Assembly (NCBI RefSeq): GCF_001949145.1
Contig: NW_019091418.1
Span: forward strand, 648,611-712,610
From: Acanthaster planci
Taxonomy: Eukaryota > Echinodermata > Asteroidea > Valvatida > Acanthasteridae
Direction of reading: 5' to 3'
Length of the DNA: 64,000 nucleotides
Under the pieces are notes generated by a model, which was given only the letters and a program-made list of their open reading frames with translations, was not told the DNA's origin and ran no database searches. This document shows positions 48,601 through 59,260 of the stretch, piece after piece (positions within the stretch are counted from its first letter, which is position 1; every line of letters begins with the position of its first letter). The position numbers and the translations under genes were made by a program.

Positions 48601-51600
48601 TGTAATCGCATCTTGGAATGCTATATAGCATGTATGTTATAGTTTTTTTTTTCAGCGACTGCAGTGGCATATCCAGTGGGGGAGTCAGGAGGGCAACATA
48701 CCCACCATCGTATTTGTTTTCTTTTAGATTACTTCACAGGTGAGTAGGAAAGGAAGTAATCGGGACATTTGTTTACCAAATATTAACCCTAAAACCCTAA
48801 GAAAACAACACTAGTAAATAAAGGCGACGAAGTCAGGACCGTGAGTAAGGCTTTTGACTTGCGTTCATGCCTCCCGAACGTAATGATGAATGAGCCCCAA
48901 GCCGCAATCGTTTTTGAATTACCTCTCCCCCCACACACACCAAAAGCTGGATAAGCCGCTGTTTGCAATCGTTTTTGAATTACCTCTCCCCCCAAACACA
49001 CCAAAAGCTGGATAAGCCGCTGTTTGCAATCATTAGTTTACAGAACTCTGTCCAAAATCAATACTTACCATATAAGAACATTTGTTCCTCTTGACTATGG
49101 ATGCTTACCAAGTCAGCGTCTTTTTCCTTACAATAACCTCTAGCGTCCACAAAACATGCCACGTCCGTAGGGGAAAGGTAGCAGTAGTCACCGAAGCGAA
49201 GCCAGCCTTGGTCACAGACTGTTTTGTGTAGTAACAACCCACAATCAGTATTAAGAATTGTATGAAAAGTGCGATGAGAACTGCATTTGTTATTTATTCC
49301 TACTTTGTTTAATATATCAAAACCTGGCTCCTGCTGTTGAGTGTGCCTTGTATATGAAAACTGTTTTAAAAATCTAATACACCGTCAAAAAATTAAGTTC
49401 TTAAAATACAGGATCAAACGCTTGTGCGCAAATCTCGAGGCACAGTTTCGTGAACAGACTGCAAAAGATGTCGCATTAATTCACTATACTCATATACCAC
49501 TATTTTTTTGTATCAACGTCCTTTTTTGTTCATGCACGAATTACCCAAGAAAAGTATCGTGTTGTGTAACACGGTATATCCACGCGCAGTTATGTCTCAT
49601 CAGTCATCACGAGACAAGCTTGCAACTAGTGGAAATTGGGGTTTCCTTTTTCCACGTGCATGTCCCCTCGATAAAGGGAAAGCTTAACATCGTTAACACA
49701 CGTACAGTGTACACCCATTAACGGTATTGGTGATTTGCTCTACGAAAACACGTATACCTTTCGCCTCTAAGCTACAGAAACGTATGTTTCACTTCAATGG
49801 GAGACTTCGAGACGCATGGTGGCGGCAGACACAAAGGTCCTTTTGGTTGAAGTGGGCATGCGCGTGCAGTTTTAGGCATGCGTGTTAGTTGTGAGTACGC
49901 GCACAACTGCGGAAAAGGACCGGTTTCTCTGCCGCCTCCATACGTCTCTAAGCCTCCCATTGGACATGCTGTGTTGAAAAATCTAACAAAAAACTGTCAA
50001 CAAATGTTAAATCTTCACCCCTTTCTACTTCAAAGCTGAATTCTGAAAATATCCGGAGAACTTTAAATTCTGTTTTTTAGGGAGGGGGGGCATTATAAAT
50101 CGTATCAAAAGTATACATACTGCTAGTCACAAAACTAAATTTGGACAAAAGATCTCAAATCCCTAAAGTAGAACTGGCCGAGTCCTCCATGAAAATATCG
50201 TTTTTGGATTGTGATTTTTTTTAATTGAAAAAAATCATAAAACAACTGCTTGCATGGCATGAATTCTCTTAAGCCCTCACTACGTAGGCAAAATAACCTC
50301 AAACTTGAAAACACCCAGTTCATAATTTCCCACTGAAACACGTGCAGAGCGCGCACTTGAGAGTGTCTTCGAGCCTAGACGCAGTAACATTGTACACATA
50401 AGGGTATTTCAAGCAGGCACGTTTTAAGGCAACACTACGCTTATGGCACAAAGGGTAAACAGCCATGCTTCCAGCCAGCGAGACTTTAGATATTTCAATC
50501 AAAACTGAAAAAAAGAGTTAGAAATAAATTCGTACAGATGTTAACTATCAGTAGGCCTAGACTGAAGGCAGATACGTGTTTCTGTCAGTTGAGCACTGTT
50601 GACCATGCCCTTTCCGTTGGTTGTTTAATGAGAAACAGAAAGCAAAATAGCCTTACCACCAGACAAAATGCTTCCGTGTGCCGTACCAAGGATGAATATT
50701 AAGACGATTCCTAGGAAAAGGGAAGTTAAGACATCAACAAGGCACTGGTAGGGCTATTCATGCCCTACACGAGGACGTGTAGGGTTAATCACGGGGCACC
50801 GGATTTGGAGACAAAGCTTTCCTGAGTGGTGAAACTACAACTCCTTTCTAGCAGGAATGGAAACATAACAAACCGACATGTTTGTCATGCATTAATTTCC
50901 AAACACAAAATTAGGCTTTTTTTCGGTCAGGGGCCATTGGTCCCCTTTAAGCCCCCTTTCCTAATCTGTACTTGGGCTCTGATCGTCGTCGCCACATTGG
51001 CACCTCTTAATTTGATGGTCTGATAACAGACTGTATTTAAGCAGTCTTGTTGACCGCGGGGTCCGGGATTGTGTGGGAGAAGCAACTGTGCACCAGTAAA
51101 TCGGAGAATCAATTACAAGAAAAAATAATCGATTTTCGTAGGAGTCTACCTGTGAAATGACTCAAGTGCCCTTAACACTTTATTGTAACACCATTGTGCC
51201 AATGACTTTCTGTTGTACACAGTGGCAACGTCAAACACTGTCAAAAGCACTGAAAGCAGAGGGTATCCGTAGCCTGTCAGCAGGCAGAGGACTGTTACTT
51301 GTCAGCATGTACACAGTGTTATACAGACATCACCACATAATAGGCAGATACCAAAAGCTGAAAACCAGCTGTGCGTTGACGTATACGTGAAACGCGTGCG
51401 GATGAACCATGACACAGAGCAGCTCGACAAAGAAAAGAGCTTAAAACAATTTCAATGAAACTATATTAAATGTCAACCATAAAAAGACTATTAAGATGAC
51501 CATCACTGTCAATCATACTATGCCATCAAATTAATAATTCTTTCAATTGGGGAAAGCGTAGACGAGGTCACATGCCTGCAACAATTTCGCGTCGCATATG

Positions 51601-51997
51601 TAGCTTTGAGAAAGAATCCAACAATGTTGCCAAAATTGCTGGAGCAACCTCACTTTCACACATGCCATGTCAAAAATTACGTGGAATTTGCCGACTGAAC
51701 TGAATCAAAGAAGCTCCAAGGTAGTTTAATTAATACAGAAGGGAGTTACATGGCATTCTTTTACAAGTATATCGGCCTTCCGTTAATTGTCTTTAAACGT
51801 TAATTTTTTTTCCAGCACTGATCGCCACTTTCGGTATGGTGATCGTGGAACTTTGATACAATTAAACCTATAACCACCACCACTGTGTTACAAGTCTGTC
51901 ACGGAGTCGTGCTCGTACTCTGTGACTAAATTGTGCTGAACTTACCAAGCAACAGAACCCTGGGGAGCCTGTTGAGAACGAAGCTAGAGCCTTGCAT
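45672..51997 (-). CDS. Secreted single-domain C-type lectin (gene B), complete
   Basis: Calcium-type lectin expected to be secreted, probably a soluble recognition protein. Exons in transcript order are 51997-51946, 50710-50657, 49218-49069, 47598-47513 and 45860-45672. They total 531 bp, 176 residues, with all phases consistent. The signal peptide spans exons 1-2 (core LLLGIVLIFILGTA, residues 15-28). The lectin domain opens C37-DQGWLRFGDYC48, with the second helix region LVSIHSQEEQ. W95-V-G is the WIG-type core and FSWTDGT follows. The calcium/sugar site reads E124-P-H126, a variant of EPN, with W147-N-D149 intact. Cysteines C133, C152 and C160 close the fold, and a 16-residue basic tail follows. 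The exon layout (two signal exons, three CTLD exons) parallels the CTLD exons of gene A, so the domains share ancestry. The last acceptor (GATAG|AGT) is pyrimidine-poor. A Penelope-like remnant sits in the last intron. Confidence 0.88.
46505..46765 (-). pseudogene. Penelope-like retroelement remnant (GIY-YIG endonuclease C-terminus)
   Basis: The minus strand encodes CSVQYVGETTNTLKKR followed by YYGHRST, matching the C-terminal GIY-YIG endonuclease of Penelope-like elements, where 'YVGET.N.L..R...H' is diagnostic. After a frame change the continuation LWIKSLPTIEPHGLNIQ matches the family's terminal 'FWI..L.TL.PWGLN' motif. An in-frame stop precedes the start of the match, and no reverse transcriptase is adjacent. 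It is a short, inactive 3' fragment in the last intron of gene B. Confidence 0.72.
46780..47225. mobile_element. Inverted-repeat segment with transposase-like remnant
   Basis: ATCTCATGGTTTGGGCACAT then TAACCCCTTTCCTCAG on the minus strand (about 46860-46790) is repeated on the plus strand at about 47161-47200 (GTCTCATGGTTCGGGCATAT then TAACCCCTTTCCTCAG). The two arms diverge from a 270-bp centre. The centre, on the plus strand at about 46906-47020, encodes a peptide with RKHIRHQPVRGDL and RRREFAQWLLERIQ. This pattern ('Q....GD...R..F..W.L') recalls the linker before the catalytic DDE core of IS630/Tc1-type transposases. No catalytic residues are visible. The domain identity is weak inference. 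Confidence 0.4.
48904..49031. repeat. 61-bp tandem duplication just downstream of a lectin exon
   Basis: GCAATCGTTTTTGAATTACC TCTCCCCCCACACACACCAA AAGCTGGATAAGCCGCTGTT T occurs twice, with a third partial start (GCAATCATTAG) at 49026. The copies differ at one or two bases. The array ends about 40 bp from the donor of the first CTLD exon of gene B, within the intron. Confidence 0.92.
49795..49962. mobile_element. MITE-like foldback, CCAATGGGAGACTTCGAGA family (copy 2)
   Basis: CAATGGGAGACTTCGAGACG CATGGTGGCGGCAGAC at the left is the complement of CTGCCGCCTCCATACGTCTC TAAGCCTCCCATTG at the right. The interior holds GTGGGCATGCGCGTGC and GTACGCGCACAACT. It shares ends and size with the element at 20267-20428. 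It lies in an intron of gene B and has no coding potential. Confidence 0.87.
50320..50504 (-). CDS. Possible alternative terminal exon of gene B: short secreted Cys-containing peptide
   Basis: A strong acceptor (TTTTTTTCAG|TTTTG, first exon base 50504) lies 150 bp downstream of the second signal-peptide exon of gene B and matches its phase. Joined to exons 1-2, it gives a 96-residue protein: the same signal peptide, then about 60 residues with five cysteines, a basic stretch (CHKRSVALKRAC), one N-glycosylation sequon (NVT) and a TGA stop at 50320-50322. No internal donor would return it to the lectin frame. It may be a real short isoform or a fortuitous frame. No family was recognised. Confidence 0.3.
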
Positions 51998-54900
51998 GAT
52001 GAAACTTGGGAACGGTCTGGTCTGTTGCCATCCTCCCGGCCATCCTGTTATTTATTAGATCTTTCATCCATTTATCACACAGGAATCTAGACACACTGCA
52101 AAAGTGAAAAAATTAAGAGCATTTATTTGACGTCTTGGGAAAAATATTGTCGAGATTTATGACGGAGTCTGGTTATTTGACAGTTTATGATGAGTTAAAA
52201 TGCTTGCGTTTTTAAGAGGCCGTGTGCCATAGCCGGCATGAAGCAGGTGGTTGATATAGATTTGTGTCCGATAGAACCTTGATAACGGTCGTCTCAAATG
52301 GTGTGTCTAGGTTTTGACTTCGGGAGGTGGTTGTCAAAAGATTTTCGACGAGTGTATGGTACTGTCATCTGTTAAAGTTCAAGTTTTCCCAATATATTCA
52401 AAAGTGAGTTTGATAATCAGTGGTTGAATTTCAGAGCACGCTAATGCCTTAAAATTTGTGTAACCGGAAAGCCACATTCACCGAGAAAGGAGTTCATGAT
52501 CTTGATGAGGTTTCTTGTTTTCCATTCTTTTCCATTCAGCAAGACCTAGTTTCTTTCTTTTCTAGCGAAGTCTTTCCCATTGCATATTCTGGATAATTGA
52601 TAAGCTTGATAGGAAACAAGCAACACTTAATTTTAGCTAATCCTAACGTCAAAATCTTCAAATATAATTCACTTTTGTACCTGCATAATTTGATAAAAAA
52701 TATCTGCCCTTGTCTTTCAAACTGTTTGCTTACTAATAAGTCAGCTGTCACGCAAAGGCAGCGTACCTATCAGTAAGTCTTGCCTCATTTTCTGACAGCA
52801 AATTGCAGAATGGGTACTCAACAATTACTAAAATGTCAATCACACAGTTGAAATTGACAGCAAAGCATCAAAAGAGGTTATCAATGGAGACTGTAATGAG
52901 GGCTTGGTTTGTTGCCTATTGCTTTTTTGTAGTTGTCATGTTTTGTCCCAAAGAGCCATGGAAGTAGTTTTAAGTTGAACGCAAGAATCGCCTATTTTCC
53001 ATTTACTTTTATTTTGGACATGTATGTTACCCGTTTTAAAGCCTCATTTGGATATCTGGGCTCAGTTGCAAATTTCCAGGAACAAAAATAAGTAATAAGT
53101 ATAAGTACCTTTAACACACCATAAACACTTCTAAAACACGTTCAAAATTAAATAAATAAAGAAGAAATTATTAAGGATTTGGTATTTGACTGTAAAGTAT
53201 TTATCAAAAGGACACTTTGGCAAAACCGTTAGAGGTTTGACTCTTACAAATTGCCCTTTAGTAGTTCAGTAAAATTGCCTCCTCCTCAGTCCGAACCTAA
53301 GAGCTACCAAAATCAGTATCCATGTTTCCTTGTTGGCAGCTTGGGACCATACCTTTATGTAAAGGGTTGGCGACATCATAAACCAACAGGCCTGGGTCGA
53401 GAATTTACCGCTTTCACCCAAAATTTCTTTTGAGTTTTTGGCTTATCCCCATGATCATTTTATTCATGGCTTTAACATTTAATATTTGAAATATGCTCAA
53501 AGCTTTATTTCTGGAGCATATATCTCTGTGATAACTGTATTTCTATTTCTTGCACACCCATACCTAAAGGGCACAGTCCAAGCTAGATTAGAAAGCAAAC
53601 TGATGGGCAATAGCCAAGCTGCTGAGAGATTTGTGTGGGTGTGGGTGAGTCTGCGTTTGTTTCTGCATTCAATTTGGGACCTTGAACAATAGAGGACAAT
53701 AAGGTCCCCGATTGACAGAGGGTCCTCGATTGACAACTGTGTACAAAACATATGGGTGGTCTTCTAAAAAAGTTTAAGTACAAACGAAAGAGGAACAATG
53801 GGGGTCCCCAGTTGCAGGCAAATACACACCTGTGTGTTTCTGCATTCAACAATAGGGGGTCCCCAGTTGCAGGCAAATATATACATACTTGTGGAAGGTG
53901 CAGACGGAGCTCTTCTATGTATAAACAGAGCCACGAATCGAGGTAGGATTTTAAATCAAGGACGTCCACAGTTCGCAATAAGGTGAAATTTCAGAAGTTA
54001 TGATGGTTAATGAAATTTCAAGGCGTTTGGAAGCCGTCCTTGGTGTACGTATTTAACACGCCGGGTGTTTAAAACACCCGCTCTACAGTTTCGGCGCATC
54101 AGTGGATGGAATAGCGCCCTATCTATCTCTCTTGCTACGCTGGCAAAGGTGTCCAGCCGGCCACCAGGCCGGTCTGGATCGCTGAGCACAATAAACTTTG
54201 CCAAGTGCTGGGGACCCATAACCCCAACAGATATAAAAGCCCCCAAACTGTCCAGAAGCACCATAGCGTCACTTTGCCATCACACCTGTGGACTTCTGTA
54301 GCCAGCCGTTCTGAGATGTAGTTTTCTTCAAGTGGAAAATATGGTGAGTAAAAACGATTTCATTTGAAGTAGAATGTTGAGCATGACCAGACCCTCGGTA
54401 CGGTTTACCACATCATTACACACATGGCCCTAGGCTAGTACTACCACTACTAGATAACGCGTAGTTAAAGTATGGCTACTACCACCCCTCCCAGTTGTCG
54501 ATAGGCTAGCATAGATCTTATACCGCTGCTAGAGTGAATGTGCCAGTGGAATAGGTACACGTATGCAGTCCAAAAGCTCAATCACATGACCCAGCTTCAC
54601 AGATTTTTGCAGCACATTTTTCCAGCCTGAAGTGAAGACTTTTCTTTTGTCAGTATCTGGTGGTTCTAATTGCGTTTAAAATGTTTTTTTTTCCGCCGGA
54701 TGTGGCTCTTTGGAGCCAGATGCCTGTTCCCCCTACCTGTCCACACCAAATTAAAAGAAGACAGGCAGTGTAATGAAATCTATTGATCAGACAAAAAGGG
54801 AAGGGTTGCATAGGACCGCGATCAGAATATTGACAAGAATATAATATAAAATCAGTGCTCTGAAACATGTAATTGCCGAGCTTTCGGTAACTGAGTACGT

Positions 54901-55007
54901 TCTGCAGGGCAAGCAGATTCAATTTCAATATAATGTAATGAAATTATTGTTTGAATCGATTTCTTGCCAGCTGACCCATCCACCGTAAGCAGGGAAATTT
55001 GAACAGT
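51998..55007. other. Intergenic region with a small duplicated block near 53.8 kb
   Basis: The region contains the gene B promoter (unresolved). A 54-bp unit, GGGGGTCCCCAGTTGCAGGC plus AAATACACACCTGTGTGTTT CTGCATTC, is duplicated at about 53794-53880, with a more diverged relative near 53655. A palindrome, CGGGTGTTTAAAACACCCG, lies at about 54062-54080. A donor-like AAATATG|GTGAGT at 54342 could end an untranslated first exon of the recombinase-like gene at 55008, but this is only a guess. Confidence 0.45.
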
Positions 55008-57615
55008 ATGGCTGAGCCGTCCACCGGTTCCAGCAGTAGGCCTACTAGATCTGTTGCTCCAAGTGATGACACGTCTGACGTCCAGGAGAACTGTGATGTG
55101 ACCTTAATGCAAACCCGTAATGAGGTTGGCTGCAGCAAATGGGACAAGAAACACTTCCACTTTTACTGCGATGTTACCCCAGGCCAAGCTCCCCCGTCAT
55201 CTCCAGTCATGTCACAAGGAAGAAAGAGAAGTCATCGAGATCGCCTGTGAGCCCAACGCTAGTGTGCGTAAGAAACTTCTACTGAAAATTCGCAATGTGG
55301 GTAATCACAGGCACAATTGCCAGGTTCTGCGTGGAGGTCGTGGTGTGCTCGTGTTCGGGTACAGGCCAAATCGCAAGGTATCTCCCCAGGCACATGGACC
55401 GTACATTATTACGGCTATTGTGCGTACCGATTTGTGGCAACACGTGTGCCCTTAAAAGCCAGCACCCCCTCTGCAGACTGACAGCACCGGTAAGGGGGCT
55501 CGAGTGGGTGGACGAACAGCTCACAGGAGTGATTTGTTGAAACCTCCTCCTGTTGGCGTGTCGTTCCAGTTGCACCAGGTTCTTAGTCCAATGAAGAAAG
55601 ATGATGACGTGTGCCTTTGGTAGTCAAGAATGACACGTTGATTGTTAAATTAGCCAAGCGTGAATACATGAAACTCGGGCATGATGTAGATCAGCATGGC
55701 TACAAGGTACATGAATTGGGTCGACTCGTCATATCACTCCTTGAGAACACCCAGCAACCAAATGCATCACTTGAATCATTTGTCCATCTGCACCATCTTT
55801 CTGATATTGTCAGGGCCGTGTACGATATTGCCGGCTTCAGGGAAGACAAACAGTTGTACGATGTTCCGTCACTATAGCGCTGAAGATTGGTTATTCCGTC
55901 AAGAAGTGTGCACTCGTCTTGAAAGGAAGCGCCTTAGAGTCCGGCCAAAAACACAAAGCGGAACGTGCGGAAGAGTTTCTGCAGTTGTGTGAGTTGACTG
56001 GCGAGACCTTGTGTCCACACACGCACACAGAACGCTGTACCAAGGAAAACGCAACCAAGTCACCATTCTCCTGACAAATGCTGATGTAGTCCAAAAGTCG
56101 TCGTTCCTTCATGAAGCTGGCAACTGGGAGCTTCAACTCCTCCAAGGTGGATCGGGGCAGAAAAATCACACCAGCCTGGCAGAAATTGAATGAGGTCAGT
56201 CTGTGCCACCTCATCATGTTCAACCGAGGAAGGCAGGGGGAGATTTCAAAGATGAAACTTGAAGATTTCCACAAGCACAGCATAGCCAAACTGGAGGGGG
56301 AATGCCTGTTGAGTGATTTAGAATGCCAGCTGAGCAAGATGTTCCGTGTTGTCGAAATAGTCGGCAAGAGAGGCAGAACTGTTCCCGTGCTTCTAAGCAA
56401 TGAGGCAGTAGCATGGTTGAATGCCCTTGTCCCCAAGAGACATGAAGCTGGAGTAGCCCAAGAAAACACCTTTTTGTTTGCACGGTGTTGTTATGGCAGG
56501 AGAGCCACATTTGAGGGAGTGACTGTTTAAGGGCATATGCAGATAAGGCTGCCCTTGACAATGCATCCAGCATCCGGTCCACCAAACTCCCTCATGTAAA
56601 CATGTAACAACTGCATCTCAAATTCTTGCATTAAAGGAACATCAACTTGAAACACTAACCAACTTCATGGGCCATGATCTGCGGGTACAGCGCCAATACT
56701 GCCAGTTGCCAGATACTGTACAGCGGGTCACCAAACTGTCCAGACTTTTCCTGAGTTTGGAGAGGGGCAACCTGCCTTCCCAGCAGGGCAAATCCTTTGA
56801 CGACATGCATGAAACTGGAGGTAAAGGCAGCCTATACTCAAACCATGTTTCCTGTGTTCCATCTACCCAACGCTTGACTTCAAACCAAGTCAACCAAACC
56901 CAGACTCACATTTTGTAGGGCATCATACCCTGCCAGAAACATTATCTTTCTTCCTAATCACCCCCCCCCCAGGAAGAGCAGACTAGTAAAAACAAAGACG
57001 GGGCAAAACATCACCCTAATAAATGTGTCTTACCCAACGAACTCCAAAAATAATGTTCCATTTTGCCGTCACCACCCCCCTCATTCCCCACCCCAACGCC
57101 AAGCAGAAACTGGCAGATCCCACTACGTGTGTGTGTAGTTTAACTGATTGATAGTTTTCGTTTACTCGCAGAAGGCTTCACCAGTGAAGAGGACAGCAGT
57201 GACAGCGGGGACAGCAGTAACAGCAGTGAAAACGGCAAGATTTGGCAAGTCTGTCTGTCTGTCGGGCGGGCGGGCTGTCTGTCTGTCTCTGTCTGTCACA
57301 CGGGCGGGCTGTCTGCTGAGCTGTCACCTACATTTCTAATGCCCTTTTCTTGCCTCTGTATTAATAGGACAACTTCCTGGTGTTGCTGCATCACGAACAA
57401 GGGAGCTCTCTCCGCCATCGAGACGACTGAATCGCCATCCCTGGACTACAGCGGAGAAGACAGACGTCCAAGAAGGCCTGCGTAGATTCTTTCAGTTGAG
57501 GAAAGTTCCTGGCAAGCAGGACATCGAAGCAGCTTGCACCGAGGCACTGCAGACCCCAACTTGGAGGAACATCAAAGACTTTTGTCGTAACACCATGAAG
57601 CTGTTTTCAAGTTAA
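55008..57615 (+). pseudogene. Degenerate tyrosine-recombinase-fold (Crypton-like) gene with SANT-like C-terminal exon
   Basis: The order of parts matches a widespread animal family related to Crypton-type tyrosine recombinases. Near 55150-55340 there is a zinc-finger-like lead-in (KKHFHFYC, then LPRHLQSCHKEE), followed by the LRNxGNHxHN-type block. At 55440 DLWQHVCP follows, and at 55620-55860 MKLGHDVDQHGYKV and ELGRLV. At 56190-56500 comes the recombinase core (LIMFNRGRQGEISKMKLEDF, GKRGRTVPVLL, LFAR). At 56665-56790 the C-terminal NFMGHDLRVQRQYCQLP carries the GH...Y spacing of the nucleophilic tyrosine. An acidic Ser exon (about 57172-57250) and a SANT/Myb-like exon (57368-57615; HPWTTAEKTD, KVPGK, TWRNIKDFCRN) complete it. 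The core exon is broken by at least seven frame changes or stops (for example near 55160, 55453, 55600, 55875, 56066, 56530 and 56600), and the usual Arg in the STKLRKH-type motif reads STKLPH. The last two exons are intact. Confidence 0.72.
57249..57312. repeat. TCTG/GGGC microsatellite
   Basis: TCTGTCTGTCTGTCGGGCGG GCGGGCTGTC is repeated imperfectly with an intervening CTGTCTCTGTCTGTCACACG. It lies in the intron between the acidic exon and the SANT-like exon of the recombinase-like pseudogene. The neighbouring exon is itself built from GACAGCAGT-type repeats. Confidence 0.9.
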
Positions 57616-59034
57616 GCAATAATATATGCCGCACCAGCCATTCTCTTGAGACTTTATACCATATTGATGATGAACCCTATATCAATACTGCAACCTAATT
57701 TTACCGGCCCAAACAACCAAGAACTGGTGTGTGATGTCCTCGCGTGTTTTAGGCTGCACTCACATGGACAGAGCGTCCTCGGTCTGATAGTTTGGGAAGT
57801 ATGCCCTCCATCCGCAGTGTCTACATGGATGGCTGTGTGTGTGTGAAAAAAAATCCATTTTCGAACTTGAAATATAACTTCAAACCACTGGAAAATCGCC
57901 GTTTGCACAAAAATTACAGTTTTATGTCTCGGTAATTGTTTTAAAATGGATGTGTTGACGTAACTGTCGAGAGTTGACTATGAAAAGTTAGACCCATAAA
58001 AAGTGTATTGTTGTTATAGAGATACTTCTGGTAGCATTAGGCTGATTAAACATAATATTGTTTGCAAAGTTTGGTGTTCATTTCTCTGTGTTCATTGGTG
58101 TTTGTTGCTTTGATGAATAATTTTCCTTCAGAACGTTTACCAACACAGCACTACGGTATATCTAAACATTTCAACAGGTAAAGGTTTGGAGTGTGCATTT
58201 AGAGTGACAGGCATCAAAGGAAGAAAAAAACAAGACGAAAAAAATTATTTTCTAACTGTTTTGTTTTCTTTATGTTGTGACTTATAAGGCCGGGGTAATT
58301 ATCAACCAAATGTGTTATCAAGCAAATTCTGTGACTCAGCACTTTTGAGTCATGCACATGTTGTTTTTCACACATCTTTCAAACCTGCCATTGAAAACAC
58401 AAGAAGGTCCTATTTTCCATACAATGGGATATAATTTCCAATGGCAATCGATAACGACATATACAGGATTTGCATGTGTTTTGCGTTATAAAGGAGTACA
58501 ACTGACGTGTTTTAAGTGTTTGGCTTGGATTATCCAGCAACGCTCTTTACCTATGTCATTTTCTGTATTTTCCCGGTAGTTTGCTTAAAGTTCACTGCAG
58601 GCCACTACATTACCCGTTCACAAAAAGTACTGGCTACGAAAAATGAACACAGCTGTGGATGAATATGTTACAGGGTGTAAAGCCAGAAGAAATTAGGGAA
58701 AATACAGGACATTTTTCAGATATTAAAAACGAATCATGCAGACGACAGTAAATGACGTGCTTTTTTGCTGAACATGAAGATTATTAGCGATCCAGCTGTC
58801 AAAAAACAACATGACGCTGTTGGGCCAACTGTCTAAATAATTACCAACGAGTTCAGCGTATTGTTTTTATGATTTTTTTTTGTTGTTTAAGTGCATAGGC
58901 CTATTCAACCTTCTTTTAACAATCTATTTCCCATTGGAAAACATTTACAATCGTGGGAAGCAATTTTTTTCTATTAAACTGCAGAAGAACAAATAGATTA
59001 CAGCTACGCTAACGGGAAGCCCTGGCAGTCTACC
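57616..59034. other. Gene-free interval
   Basis: AT-rich DNA after the recombinase-like gene. No exon, RNA gene or structured repeat was recognised. Confidence 0.5.
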
Positions 59035-59260
59035 ATGCCAGCAGACTGTTGTGTGCTTGGGTGTTCATGCAGACAAAGCCAACATCTTTCTCTTGGTTTT
59101 TACCGCATTCCAGCAAATTCATTACGGCGACATTTATGACTTCAAAAACTGGAAGAGACGGATGGAACCCCAAATTTCGCAGTGCCAGAATCTGCGGTGC
59201 ATACTTAATTTCGGAAATGTAAACTTTATGTATGTCGTACTGCCCTCCTTAAGATGTTTC
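59035..59260 (+). pseudogene. Broken THAP zinc-finger domain
   Basis: From the ATG at 59035 the frame reads MPADCCVLGCSCRQ...LSLGFYRIPANSLRR, the classic opening of a THAP domain (C..xxC, then F.RIP). A TGA interrupts it. In the next frame the match resumes as GRDGWNPKFRSARICGAYL, corresponding to the THAP 'W.P...S.IC..HF' segment, with the final His-Phe altered. THAP domains are C2CH zinc-coordinating DNA-binding modules shared by cellular factors and P-type transposases. No downstream transposase or coiled coil was seen. The frameshift plus the lost ligand His argue for a dead copy. Confidence 0.6.

Noticed and set aside
54007-54301. Overlapping open frames on both strands near 54.1 kb, possibly an old retroelement piece
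   Set aside because: No reverse transcriptase, gag or other motif could be recognised on either strand.
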